A DNA stretch of 64,000 nt from Halorubrum persicum (GTDB lineage: Archaea; Halobacteriota; Halobacteria; Halobacteriales; Haloferacaceae): assembly GCF_002727125.1 (NCBI RefSeq), contig NZ_NHOA01000009.1, positions 1-64,000 of the forward strand. The letters are read 5' to 3'. Below the pieces are notes generated by a model. The model had not been told where the DNA came from. It worked only from the letters and a program-made list of their open reading frames with translations, and did not search any database. How positions within the stretch are numbered: the first letter of the stretch is position 1; the number at the start of each line of letters is the position of its first letter. Shown here piece after piece: positions 25,281 to 34,246 of the stretch. Position numbers and translations under genes: made by a program.

Positions 25281-27335
25281 GATCATCTCGACCTCGTCGG
25301 CGAAGCGGTCCAAGATGTTGCGCCGCTTCTTCTTCATCGTCGGCGTGAGGAGGTCGTTCTCCTCGGTGAACTCCTCGTCGACGAGACGGAACTGCTTGAT
25401 CCGCTCGTACCGCTCGAACTCCTCGTTGACGCGGTCGATCTCCTCCTGGATCCGATCGCGCACGCGGTCGTCGCTGCAGATTCCCCTGTGGTCGTCGGGG
25501 AGATCGACGCCGCGCGTGTCCGCCCACGCGGCCACCTTCTCGAAGTTCGGGACGATCAGCGCGGAGACGAACTTCCGACCGTCCCCGAGCACGACGCACT
25601 GCTCGACGAACTCGTTCGCCGCGAACCGGTCTTCGATCGGGCCGGGGGCGACGTTCTTCCCGGTGGAGAGCACGAGCAGCCGCTTCGCGCGCTCGCGGAA
25701 GGCGACGTAGCCGTCGGGGCGGAGCTGGACGATGTCGCCCGTGCGGAACCACGGCTCGTCGGGGTCGCCCTCGCGCTCGGCGGGGGGCGTCCCGGCGAGA
25801 ACGGCGTCCTCCGGGAGCCGATCCGGCTCGGTGAAGGCCTCCGCGGTCGCGTCCGGGCGGTTCCAGTAGCCGTCGGTCACCTGCGGACCCCGGACGAGCA
25901 GCTCGCCCACGTCGCCCGCGAGGTCCGCGACCTCCTCGCCGACGACCGTGTCGTCGATCGCGATCTCGGTGTCGACCACCGGCGGGCCGATGGTGCCGAC
26001 CTTCGGCTCCTCTGGCGGGTTGACGCTGATGACGGGAGAAGTCTCAGTCAGTCCGTACCCCTCCAGAATGGGCAGGTCCATCGCGTGGTACAGCGCGCAC
26101 AGCTCCGCCGACAGCGACCCGCCGCCGGAGATGAAGAAGTCGATGTTGCCGCCGATCGCCTCGCGGACCGACGAGAAGACGAGCCGGTCGGCGATCGCGC
26201 GCTTCGCGTCGAGCAGGGCGCCCGGGTCGTCGGCCTCGTGGTGAGCCTGTCCCACGCCGACCGCCCACTCGAAGATGCGCTCTTTCACCGGCGACTCGCC
26301 CGCCTGCTCGCGGATCGCGTCGTACAGCTTCTCGTAGACGCGCGGAACGCTCGTGGTCGTCGTCGGCCGGACGAGCCCGAAGTCCTCGCGCAGGGTGTCC
26401 GGGCTCTCGGCGTAGCCGACGGTCGCGCCCGCCGCGAACATCATGTAGTGGCCGGCGAGCCGCTCGAAGACGTGCGCGAGCGGGAGGAACGAGAGCGTCG
26501 TCGACGCGGCGCTGATCCCCGGTACGTCGGGGTCGCGGTCCGGGCGGTTCGCGAACCGCCGGTAACACTGGTTGACGTTCTCCCGGAAGTTGGCGTGGGT
26601 GAGCCGGACGCCCTTCGGCTTGCCCGTCGTGCCGGAGGTGTAGATGAGGCTCGCGAGGTCGTCGGCGTCGACCGCGTCGATCCACGACTGGTAGTCGTCC
26701 TCGTCGAACGCGTCGTCGCCGAGGGCGTGGACCTCGCCGAGGCTGTACACGTCGTCGGCGGAGAGGCCGGCGTCGGCGTCGGCACCCGCGCCGCCGAGCT
26801 CCGCGTCGAGATCGGTCGCGTCCACGTCGTCGAACGAGACGATCGCGTCGAGATCGTGTTCGAGGTCGGCGGCGACCGCGAGCACCTCGTCGAGCAGCTC
26901 GCGGTCCTCCACCACGACGACGGTCGCCTCCGGGTCCTCGATCAGGTAGCGGACCTGAGCCGGCGAGGAGGAAGCGTACACGGTCGTGACGGTCGCGCCA
27001 GCGGCGAGCGCCGCGAAGTCGGTCTGGGCCCACTCCATCCGGGTCTGCGCGTACAGCGCCACGCGGGTGTCGCCGTCGACGCCGAGCTCGCGGAAGCCGG
27101 CCGCGAGCCGCCGGACGATCGCGCGCATCTCGGCGTAGGTCACGTCGGCGTACTCGCCCGCGGAGGCTGGCGGAAGCACCCCGGCGGAGACCAACGACCG
27201 GTCGTAGATCCCGCCCTTGTACCGCTGGGCGAGCCGGTCCGCGTTGCGCTCTGCGGCGCGTTCGAACATGCGCGGGAGCGTCTCTCGGGCGACCACGTCG
27301 TCCGCGAACTCCCGCTCCGCCTCTCGCCAGTTCAT
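25266..27335 (-). CDS. long-chain acyl-CoA synthetase (AMP-forming)
   Basis: This 689-aa adenylate-forming enzyme activates fatty acids with ATP and CoA. The P-loop-like motif YTSGTTGKPKGVRLTH, the EGYGLTETSP motif and FRTGDIVQLRPDGY are complete, and the C-terminal lysine region includes TPTMKKKRRNI. The N-terminus with TYAEMRAIVRRLAAGF and the large size match eukaryotic/bacterial FAA1/FadD15-type synthetases. It is divergent from the helicase gene, with a TATA box (GTTTATACT on the minus strand, about 27356-27364) just upstream. The last residues YEEA are followed by further in-frame copies of the same sequence after the stop. Confidence 0.92.
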   Translation of the reverse strand: MNWREAEREFADDVVARETLPRMFERAAERNADRLAQRYKGGIYDRSLVSAGVLPPASAGEYADVTYAEMRAIVRRLAAGFRELGVDGDTRVALYAQTRMEWAQTDFAALAAGATVTTVYASSSPAQVRYLIEDPEATVVVVEDRELLDEVLAVAADLEHDLDAIVSFDDVDATDLDAELGGAGADADAGLSADDVYSLGEVHALGDDAFDEDDYQSWIDAVDADDLASLIYTSGTTGKPKGVRLTHANFRENVNQCYRRFANRPDRDPDVPGISAASTTLSFLPLAHVFERLAGHYMMFAAGATVGYAESPDTLREDFGLVRPTTTTSVPRVYEKLYDAIREQAGESPVKERIFEWAVGVGQAHHEADDPGALLDAKRAIADRLVFSSVREAIGGNIDFFISGGGSLSAELCALYHAMDLPILEGYGLTETSPVISVNPPEEPKVGTIGPPVVDTEIAIDDTVVGEEVADLAGDVGELLVRGPQVTDGYWNRPDATAEAFTEPDRLPEDAVLAGTPPAEREGDPDEPWFRTGDIVQLRPDGYVAFRERAKRLLVLSTGKNVAPGPIEDRFAANEFVEQCVVLGDGRKFVSALIVPNFEKVAAWADTRGVDLPDDHRGICSDDRVRDRIQEEIDRVNEEFERYERIKQFRLVDEEFTEENDLLTPTMKKKRRNILDRFADEVEMIYEEA

Positions 27336-27409
27336 ACCACGAACTCCCGCCCAAACAGTATAAACGATTGGGTAGTTTCGAGTTCATTCGGGGGGCGGAA
27401 CGCGAGGGT

Positions 27410-27416
27410 TTAATCC
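27410..27416 (+). promoter_or_regulatory. TATA box supporting a leaderless GTG start
   Basis: GTTTAAT lies 23-29 nt before GTG 27439, so transcription should begin at or just before that codon. This decides the start of the helicase gene. Confidence 0.55.
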
Positions 27417-27438
27417 CGAGAGAGGGCGAGGGACCTCT

Positions 27439-29352
27439 GTGGACCCCGATCGGATCCCCGCCGAGTTCCCCGCCCCGAGCTTTCGGGGGGCACAGGAGCG
27501 GGCGCTCGCGGACATCCGCGACGCGTTCGCGGCCGGCAACGATGTCGTCCTGGTGCGCGCGCCGACCGGCAGCGGCAAGTCCCTCCTCGCGCGGGCGATC
27601 ATGGGCGCGTCGGCGACCGTCGAGGAGACGGCCCCGAGCGAGGCGACCGGCGCCTACTACACCACTCCGCAGGTGTCGCAGATCGACGACGTGGAGGCGG
27701 ACGGCCTGCTCGACGATCTGGCGGTCATCCGGGGGAAATCGAACTACGACTGCATCCTCCCCGGCGAACACGACACGCCGGTCAACCGCGCCCCCTGCGT
27801 CCGCCAGCAGGGGTTCGACTGCTCCGTGAAACACCGGTGTCCGTACTTCTCCGACCGCGCCATCGCCTCCGGGAACCGCTACGCCGCAATGACGTTGGCG
27901 TACTTCATGCGGACCGCCGGCTCGGAGGTGTTCCGCAAGCGCGACACCGTCGTGATCGACGAGGCCCACGGGCTCGCGGAGTGGGCGGAGATGTACGCGA
28001 CGATCGAGCTCTCGCCCGACCGCGTCCCGGTGTGGGACGAGGTCGGAGTCCCCGACGTGGCGGCCGACGCCGGCCCCGAGGAGGACGCGCTCGACCGCAC
28101 CGCGCGGTTCGCCGCGTCGCTCCGGGACACCGCCAAGCGGGCGAAAGACGAGCTGACCGGTCGCCCCGAGCTCGACCGCGAGGAGGTCGCGCGTCGGGAC
28201 CGCCTGCAGGAGCTGATCAGCGAGCTCGGCTGGTTCCTGGAGGACTACCGCGACCCGGAGTCGCCGACGACGTGGGTCGTCGACCAGCCCGACGGCGAGG
28301 GGTCGGCGCTCGCGATCAAACCCCTCGATCCGGCCCGCTACCTCCGGCACACCGTGTGGGACCGCGGGAACACGTTCGCGCTGCTGTCCGCGACCATCCT
28401 CTCGAAGGAGGCGTTCTGCCGGGGGGTCGGCCTCGACCCCGCGAACGTCGCCCTCGTCGACGTCGAGCACACGTTCCCGCTCGCGCACCGCCCCCTGTAC
28501 GACGTGACGCAGGGGCAGATGACCTACGAGCACCGCGACGAGACGGTGCCGAAGATCGCCCGGCTCATCGTCCGACTGATGGCGGAACACCCCGACGAGA
28601 AGGGGTTGATCCACGCGCACTCGTACGATATCGCCGGTCGACTCACGGAGCTGCTCGGGGAGTTCGGCGTCGCCGCGCGGGTCCGCCGACACGACCGCGC
28701 GAACCGCGACGCGGAGTTGGCGGCGTGGAAGGCGAGCGACGACCCGGAGGTGTTCGTCTCGGTGAAGATGGAGGAGGCGCTCGACCTGAAAGGCGACCTC
28801 TGTCGCTGGCAGGTGGTGTGTAAGGCGCCGTACCGCAACACCAACGACTCTCGGGTCGCCCGCCGGCTCGCCGACGACCAGTGGGCGTGGTATCACCGGA
28901 CCGCGCTCCGGACCGTCATTCAGGCGTGCGGACGCGTCGTGCGCGCACCCGACGACCACGGGGCGACGTACCTCGCCGACGACTCGCTGTTGGACCTCTT
29001 CGACCGCGCGGAGGCCGACACGCCGCCGTGGTTCCGCGACCAGATCGACGCGATGACGACGCCGACGCTGCCCGACTTCGATCCCGACGCGGCGCTGGCC
29101 GGCATCGACGCCGCGCCGTCCGGGCCGTCCCGGGCGGCCCGCGAGCGCGGGAGGACCCTCGGGAACGAATCGGGTGGGCGCGGGAGCCACGGCGGCGGCT
29201 CCCGTACGAACGGTTCGAGCGCGTCCGGCGGGACGGAGTCGGAGTCGACCGCCGGGAGCGGCGAGGGGGACGGAGCGACGCGAACGCGCTCGGAAGCGGA
29301 CGCTGAGCGCCGGAAGGACCACCCGCTCTCAGACGTCTGGGGCGACGGCTAG
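27439..29352 (+). CDS. XPD/Rad3-like Fe-S superfamily 2 DNA helicase
   Basis: This 637-aa ATP-dependent helicase has Walker A APTGSGKSLLARA and the DEAH box VVIDEAHG. Four cysteines (C105, C120, C128, C134) lie between motifs I and II at the position of the XPD 4Fe-4S cluster. The C-terminal motor has VSVKMEEALDLKG and motif VI as IQACGRVVRAPDD. The catalytic core ends near residue 545. It is followed by about 90 residues of Gly/Ser-rich, disordered-looking tail. The GTG start is supported by the TATA box 23-29 nt upstream. A role in repair or R-loop processing, as for XPD/DinG, is likely. Confidence 0.9.
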   Translation: MDPDRIPAEFPAPSFRGAQERALADIRDAFAAGNDVVLVRAPTGSGKSLLARAIMGASATVEETAPSEATGAYYTTPQVSQIDDVEADGLLDDLAVIRGKSNYDCILPGEHDTPVNRAPCVRQQGFDCSVKHRCPYFSDRAIASGNRYAAMTLAYFMRTAGSEVFRKRDTVVIDEAHGLAEWAEMYATIELSPDRVPVWDEVGVPDVAADAGPEEDALDRTARFAASLRDTAKRAKDELTGRPELDREEVARRDRLQELISELGWFLEDYRDPESPTTWVVDQPDGEGSALAIKPLDPARYLRHTVWDRGNTFALLSATILSKEAFCRGVGLDPANVALVDVEHTFPLAHRPLYDVTQGQMTYEHRDETVPKIARLIVRLMAEHPDEKGLIHAHSYDIAGRLTELLGEFGVAARVRRHDRANRDAELAAWKASDDPEVFVSVKMEEALDLKGDLCRWQVVCKAPYRNTNDSRVARRLADDQWAWYHRTALRTVIQACGRVVRAPDDHGATYLADDSLLDLFDRAEADTPPWFRDQIDAMTTPTLPDFDPDAALAGIDAAPSGPSRAARERGRTLGNESGGRGSHGGGSRTNGSSASGGTESESTAGSGEGDGATRTRSEADAERRKDHPLSDVWGDG

Positions 29353-29432
29353 GAGACACCGGTGAGGGAGGGTGTCGCGGACACCGATCAGCGACGGGGA
29401 TCGGGGGATGCCGGACCGGTTCCGTTCGGCGC

Positions 29433-29516
29433 TTACAGGAGCGTGACGCCCCACGCGGCCATGGAGCTGACCATGAGGAACGCGAAGAACAGCGCGAACA
29501 GCTGTTGTCTGTCCAT
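29433..29516 (-). CDS. 27-aa hydrophobic microprotein
   Basis: The frame from ATG (complement of 29514-29516) to TAA encodes MDRQQLFALFFAFLMVSSMA followed by seven residues. A short polar head is followed by a single membrane helix. A TTATCA element on the minus strand about 30 nt upstream could be its TATA box. Microproteins of this kind (MDRQQL plus one helix) occur in haloarchaeal genomes and are often missed. The function is unknown; it may be an accessory peptide of a membrane complex. It is convergent with the helicase gene. Confidence 0.55.
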   Translation of the reverse strand: MDRQQLFALFFAFLMVSSMAAWGVTLL

Positions 29517-29720
29517 ACACCGGATACGACCGCAGAGCGTGATAACTCCTGCGGGCGCGGGTCAGCGGCCGAAGCGGCGCCGGTCTCCCCTCGCCAACTG
29601 AATGAGGGGCCGTTCAGTATGCATTATACACCCACGGATTGATCAACCGTCAATATATATCGTATAAGGTGTATCAGGAACCTCAATCGATTAGTAACCT
29701 TCATAAACCATCACGCCGGT

Positions 29721-29921
29721 ATGGTAGATATGGCAACAAAGGGTCTGTCGACCGCGCTGACGCTGTACGGTGCACGTACACTGACACTGTCTCAGGCGGC
29801 CGCACAGGCCGGTCTCAGCGAGGCAGAGTTCATCGACCAGCTGGAGCGTCGCGGGATCGAAGTGACCGAGTCGGAGCGCGCCGCCGCGCTCGGTAACGAG
29901 CAGCCGGCCCACGCCGACTGA
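29721..29921 (+). CDS. UPF0175-like small helix-turn-helix protein
   Basis: This protein of 63-66 aa contains LYGARTLTLSQAAAQAGLSE followed by EFIDQLERRGIEV, which matches the short UPF0175 helix-turn-helix core. Such proteins are often antitoxins or local regulators, but no toxin gene is adjacent. Two starts are possible, ATG 29721 and ATG 29730. A CATAAA box at 29702-29707 is about 25 nt before 29730 and slightly favours the shorter form. The 200 bp upstream are unusually AT-rich, with ATATATATCGTATAAGG (about 29651-29667). Confidence 0.7.
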   Translation: MVDMATKGLSTALTLYGARTLTLSQAAAQAGLSEAEFIDQLERRGIEVTESERAAALGNEQPAHAD

Positions 29922-30011
29922 CCGACGGCGACACGCGGGACGACGGATTTCTTCTCTTTCGCAGCGACGACGGGCAGCGGCGCCCAGACGGGGCTCTTCC
30001 GCCCGCGCCGT

Positions 30012-31118
30012 CTACGCCTCGGGGACGAGGTGAACCTCGCCGCCGTGTTCGAACGCGAGCACGGAGTCCTCGTCGCCGTCGACGAAGGCGGGGTTCGGGA
30101 CCGTCTTCGCCTCGTACGTGACCGGGTCGAGCACCTGGATCGCGTTCTCGTCTTCCACCGTCACCACCGTCGTCTCCGTCGCGTCGTCTCGGCGGCCGAG
30201 TCGGGTCGCGTCCGGGGCCGCCGCGTCCTCGAACTCCGAGGTGTACTCCTCGCCCGTAGCGAGGCGGACGCCGCGGAGCCGACCGGCGACGCTGGTGACG
30301 AGCACGGGGCCGTCGCCGTCCTCCGGGTCGAGTATTTCGCCCTCGGCGTAGCGCGGGAGGCGGACCGCGAACGTCACCCGGTACACCTCGTTGCCGTCGC
30401 CGTCCTCGGTGACGAGCGTCGGGTACGACTCGAAGCTCCCGCCGAGCGACTCCGTGATCCGCGTCGCGACGTTCTGCGCGAGCCGGTTCGACGAGAGCTT
30501 GATGTCCGGCCCGTCGTCGGTCTCGTTGACCTCCGTGATGAACGCCTCGCGGTCGCCGTCGGCCTCCTGATCGGCGACGTACGACTCGGCGATGTCGAGC
30601 GCCTCGGCGCGCTCGGCCGACATCAGATCGCGCTCGTCCGCGCGCACCTGCACGACCCCGGCGTAGTAGCCGCCGGCGATGCGGCCACACCGGTCGCAGG
30701 TCCCCCGCGAGATCTTCACGGGGACCGTCACTTCCGCCGAACGGAGCGTCCCGCGGACGACCCCCGAGAAGCGGCAGTGCATCCGGACGTTGTTCTCATC
30801 GACCTGCTCGGGTTCGACGCCCCACTCGACGTCTTCGGCGGCGACGTGGACCCCGAGGGCCTCCGCGACTTCGTCGACGGCAACGTCGGTGTAGTCGCGC
30901 GCGCCCACGTCGCGCCACGACTCGCCGCGACGGACGGCCCCGCAGCCCGAACAGACCAACACCTCGATCCGGTCGGGCGCGTCGACCAGCTCGAAGTCCT
31001 CGAAGTAACAGTCGTCACACAGCAGCGCGTCCCGCCCTCGGGGGTCGCCGGGAAGCGGCTCGCGCCGCTCCGGGACGGCGTCGCCACACCGGGGACAGAA
31101 CTCCCGCGACTCGCTCAT
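30012..31118 (-). CDS. NMD3-family ribosome-associated protein
   Basis: This 368-aa archaeal homologue of the eukaryotic 60S export adaptor NMD3 probably acts in late large-subunit maturation. Zinc-binding pairs are FCPRCGDAV, LCDDCYFED, LVCSGCGAVRRG and GTCDRCGRI. They are followed by the eIF5A-like and OB-like region with LVTSVAGRLRGVRL. The C-terminal part has VTVEDENAIQVLDP and ends in a beta-rich module. The order and length fit archaeal NMD3. It is divergent from PDCD5, and its TATA box is the complement of GTTTAAGC at 31144-31151. Confidence 0.88.
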   Translation of the reverse strand: MSESREFCPRCGDAVPERREPLPGDPRGRDALLCDDCYFEDFELVDAPDRIEVLVCSGCGAVRRGESWRDVGARDYTDVAVDEVAEALGVHVAAEDVEWGVEPEQVDENNVRMHCRFSGVVRGTLRSAEVTVPVKISRGTCDRCGRIAGGYYAGVVQVRADERDLMSAERAEALDIAESYVADQEADGDREAFITEVNETDDGPDIKLSSNRLAQNVATRITESLGGSFESYPTLVTEDGDGNEVYRVTFAVRLPRYAEGEILDPEDGDGPVLVTSVAGRLRGVRLATGEEYTSEFEDAAAPDATRLGRRDDATETTVVTVEDENAIQVLDPVTYEAKTVPNPAFVDGDEDSVLAFEHGGEVHLVPEA

Positions 31119-31241
31119 TACCGGCGGCTACGCCGAGGAGGCGTTTAAGCGGCGCGGACCGCCCCGCTCGGGGGCGCCGGAGCCACCGCGAGACCCGATC
31201 CCTCCGAAATCGTTTTTCGCACGGACCGAGAACGGGTGCGT

Positions 31242-31595
31242 ATGAGCGGAAACCCCGACGACGAACGGCTCGAAGAGCTGCGAGAGAAGAAGATGCAGGA
31301 GCTCCGCGAGCGCGAGCAGGGCGGCGGCGCCGACGCGGAGGCCCAACAGCAGGCACAGGAGCGCGCCGAGGCCCAACAGGAGGCCGTGCTCAAACAGTAC
31401 CTCACGGACGGCGCGCGGCAGCGGCTCAACGCGGTCGCGATGTCCAAGCCGGAGTTCGGCGACAAGGTGAAACAGCAGGTCGCGGCGCTCGCGCAGAGCG
31501 GCCGGGTTCAGGGACAGATCGACGAGGACCAGATGCGCGACCTCCTGAAAGAACTCCAGCCCGACCAGCAGAGCTTCGACATCCAGCGGCGATAG
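31242..31595 (+). CDS. PDCD5-family DNA-binding protein
   Basis: This 117-aa archaeal homologue of human PDCD5 (TFAR19) is a small helical bundle. The N-terminal half is charged and Gln/Ala-rich ([13 protein letters not shown]). The conserved core runs [25 protein letters not shown] and ends with [12 protein letters not shown]. Archaeal members bind DNA or ribosomal partners, and their role is not settled. The ATG at 31242 is used rather than the GTG two codons upstream. The TAG stop is directly followed by the ATG of the PP-loop gene, so the two are co-translated. Confidence 0.92.
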   Translation: MSGNPDDERLEELREKKMQELREREQGGGADAEAQQQAQERAEAQQEAVLKQYLTDGARQRLNAVAMSKPEFGDKVKQQVAALAQSGRVQGQIDEDQMRDLLKELQPDQQSFDIQRR

Positions 31596-32189
31596 ATGGA
31601 GCTCGCGCTGCTGTACAGCGGGGGGAAAGACTCCTCGCTCGCCGCTCACCTGCTCGACCGGTTCTACGACGTGCGCTGCGTCACCGGGAGCTTCGGGCTC
31701 ACGGAGGACTGGAAGCACGCCGAGCGCGCGGCCACGGAGCTGGGGTTCCCCTTCGAGCGCGTCGACCTCGACCGAGCGGTCGCCGAGGAGGCGGCCCGGA
31801 CGATGATCGACGACGGCTACCCGCGGAACGGGATCCAGCGCGTTCACGAGCACGCCTTGGAGGCGATCGCGAGCCGCGACGTCGACGCGATCGCCGACGG
31901 CACGCGCCGTGACGACCGAGTCCCCACGGTGTCGCGGGCCCAGGCGCAGAGCCTGGAGGACCGCCACGGGATCGACTACATCTCCCCGCTCTCCGGGTTC
32001 GGCCGCCACGCGGTCGACCGGCTCGTCGAGGAGACGTTCGACGTCCAACAGGGGCCGAGCGAAGAGGTCCCGAAGGCGGATTACGAGGACGAGCTGCGAA
32101 CGCTCATCGCCGGCGAACACGGCGAGGAGACCGTCGCCGAAGTGTTCCCGGACCACGACCAGACGTACGTGCACGGCCGGAACGACTGA
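31596..32189 (+). CDS. PP-loop (N-type ATP pyrophosphatase) enzyme of unknown substrate
   Basis: This 197-aa enzyme starts immediately with the PP-loop MELALLYSGGKDSSLAAHLL, which binds ATP and adenylates a substrate with release of pyrophosphate. Further conserved spots are DGTRRDDRVP and SPLSGFGRHAVDRL. It lacks the cysteine motifs of thiouridylases and the extra domains of TilS or asparagine synthetase. The gene abuts PDCD5 with no intergenic base. The pairing suggests linked roles in translation or RNA modification. I do not know its substrate. Confidence 0.8.
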   Translation: MELALLYSGGKDSSLAAHLLDRFYDVRCVTGSFGLTEDWKHAERAATELGFPFERVDLDRAVAEEAARTMIDDGYPRNGIQRVHEHALEAIASRDVDAIADGTRRDDRVPTVSRAQAQSLEDRHGIDYISPLSGFGRHAVDRLVEETFDVQQGPSEEVPKADYEDELRTLIAGEHGEETVAEVFPDHDQTYVHGRND

Positions 32190-32293
32190 CCGGCGTGTGC
32201 GCCCGGCGCGCGTCGCTCCGGGCGGGACCGCCGAGTTCTCGCCGAGCCGGGATCGCCGGAACGACTTTTGACCCCGCGCTCGTTGCTTCGCGT

Positions 32294-32749
32294 ATGTCAT
32301 CCGAACGAGTCGTCGAGCTTCTTCGAGAGGCCTACGCCGACGAGATCGAGACCGTGATGAACTATCAGACGAACGCCATCGTCCTCGACGGCGTCCGCGC
32401 CGAGGAGATCAAAGAGAGCCTCCAGCAGGACATCCAGGAGGAGCTCGGCCACGCCGAGCAGCTCGGGCAGCGGCTCAAACAGCTCGACGCGCGCCCACCG
32501 GGGTCGGCGGAGTTCACGGCCAAGCAGGACTCCTTACAGCCGCCCGCGGACTCGACCGACGTGTTGTCGGTGATCAACGGTGTCCTCGACGCCGAGGAGG
32601 GCGCGATCGCGACCTACCGCAGCCTGATCGACGCCGCGGAGGACGCGGACGATCCGGTCACCGAGGATCTCGCCGTGACGCTCCTCTCCGACGAGGAGGC
32701 CCACCGGACCGAGTTCCGCGGGTTCCAGAAGGAGTACCAGCGCGACTAG
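32294..32749 (+). CDS. ferritin-like diiron four-helix protein
   Basis: This 151-aa helical protein has the metal-ligand pattern of ferritin-like or rubrerythrin domains: an early Glu in YADEIETVMNYQTNA, ExxH in QEELGHAEQLGQRL, Glu in DAEEGAIATYRSLID and ExxH in LSDEEAHRTEF. It lacks the rubredoxin-type cysteines of true rubrerythrin. It may store iron or act against oxidants. The start at 32294 has a TATA-like GACTTTTGA about 30 nt upstream. It lies between the PP-loop gene and hisS without overlap. Confidence 0.8.
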   Translation: MSSERVVELLREAYADEIETVMNYQTNAIVLDGVRAEEIKESLQQDIQEELGHAEQLGQRLKQLDARPPGSAEFTAKQDSLQPPADSTDVLSVINGVLDAEEGAIATYRSLIDAAEDADDPVTEDLAVTLLSDEEAHRTEFRGFQKEYQRD

Positions 32750-32835
32750 GCGGGACGGGCGGCGCTCGGGAGCCGGCCGGTGCGATCCCGCACCGAAAGG
32801 ATGCTTTCAAGCGGACGCTCGTCGAACCGACGTGC

Positions 32836-34158
32836 ATGTACGACGGCCTCAAGGGATTCCGCGACTTCTACCCCGGCGAGCAGTCGGCTCGTCGCGAGGT
32901 GACGGACGCGATCGAGGACGCCGCGAGCCGGTACGGCTTCCGCGAGATCGCCACGCCCGCGTTGGAGCGGACGGAGATGTACGTCGACAAGTCGGGCGAG
33001 GAGATCGTCGAGGAGCTGTACGCCTTCGACGACAAGGGCGGGCGCGGCGTCTCGATGACGCCGGAGCTCACCCCCACGGTCGCCCGGATGGTCGTCGCGA
33101 AGGGCCAGGAGCTCTCGAAGCCGATCAAGTGGGTCTCCACCCGCCCGTTCTGGCGCTACGAGCAGGTCCAGCAGGGGCGCTTCCGTGAGTTCTACCAGAC
33201 GAACATCGACGTGTTCGGCTCCTCGGCGCCCGAGGCCGACGCCGAGGTGCTCGCGGTCGCCGCCGACGCGCTCACGAGTCTGGGGCTCACCGGCGACGAC
33301 TTCGAGTTCCGGGTCTCGCACCGCGACATCCTCGGCGGGCTCGTCCGGGCGCTCGCCGACGACCCCGACGCGGTCGACACCGCGGCCGCCATCCGCGCGG
33401 TCGACAAGCGCGCGAAGGTCGGCGACGGGGAGTACCTCGGACTCCTCTCTGACGCCGGGCTCGACCGCGCGACCGCCCGCGAGTTCGACGCCCTCATCGC
33501 GGACGTGGAAACCGCCGACGACCTCGACGCCGTGGCCGAGGCCGGCGGCGACGAGGTCGAGGCGGCGGTCGAGAACCTCCGGAACGTGCTCGCCGCCGCC
33601 GACGACTTCGGCGCCGGGGAGTTCTGCGAGGTGTCGCTGACGACCGCCCGCGGGTTGGACTACTACACCGGCGTCGTCTTCGAGTGTTTCGACTCGACCG
33701 GCGAGGTGTCCCGCTCCGTCTTCGGCGGCGGTCGTTACGACGACCTCATCGAGAGCTTCGGGGGCCAGCCCACGCCCGCGGTCGGCGTCGCGCCCGGTCA
33801 CGCCACCCTCAAACTCCTCTGTCAGCGCGCCGGCGTCTGGCCCGACGAGGAGCTTTCGACCGACTACTACGTGCTGAGCGTGGGCGACACGCGCGGCGAG
33901 GCCGCCGCGCTCGCCCGCGACCTCCGCGCGCTCGGCGACGACGTGGTCGTCGAACAGGACGTCTCCGACCGCTCGTTCGGCGCCCAGCTCGGCTACGCCG
34001 ACTCGATCAACGCCGAGACGGTCGTGGTCGTCGGCGAGCGCGACCTAGAGAACGGCGAGTACACGGTGAAGGATATGGACAGCGGCGACGAGACGACCGT
34101 GCCGGTCGAGGAGTTCCCGCCTGAAGAGGGGCTGCCGACGTACGAGGACTACGAGTAA
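32836..34158 (+). CDS. hisS: histidyl-tRNA synthetase
   Basis: This 440-aa class II aminoacyl-tRNA synthetase has motif 1 around REIATPALERTEMYVDKSG, motif 2 as RPFWRYEQVQQGRFREFYQ, the histidine-specific TTARGLDYYTGVVFE and motif 3 as GVAPGHATLKLL. The C-terminal anticodon-binding domain begins near YYVLSVGD. The Arg-Gly-Leu-Asp-Tyr-Tyr box contacts the substrate histidine. The start at 32836 matches the family start (MYDGLKGFRDFYPGE). Confidence 0.96.
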   Translation: MYDGLKGFRDFYPGEQSARREVTDAIEDAASRYGFREIATPALERTEMYVDKSGEEIVEELYAFDDKGGRGVSMTPELTPTVARMVVAKGQELSKPIKWVSTRPFWRYEQVQQGRFREFYQTNIDVFGSSAPEADAEVLAVAADALTSLGLTGDDFEFRVSHRDILGGLVRALADDPDAVDTAAAIRAVDKRAKVGDGEYLGLLSDAGLDRATAREFDALIADVETADDLDAVAEAGGDEVEAAVENLRNVLAAADDFGAGEFCEVSLTTARGLDYYTGVVFECFDSTGEVSRSVFGGGRYDDLIESFGGQPTPAVGVAPGHATLKLLCQRAGVWPDEELSTDYYVLSVGDTRGEAAALARDLRALGDDVVVEQDVSDRSFGAQLGYADSINAETVVVVGERDLENGEYTVKDMDSGDETTVPVEEFPPEEGLPTYEDYE

Positions 34159-34246
34159 CCCCCCGGCGCGTCCCGCCGCGTCGCCGACCGCCGTCAGCCG
34201 ACTCCCCCCTCAACGCTTTTCAAGCGCGCGCCGGGACCTGAAGACG

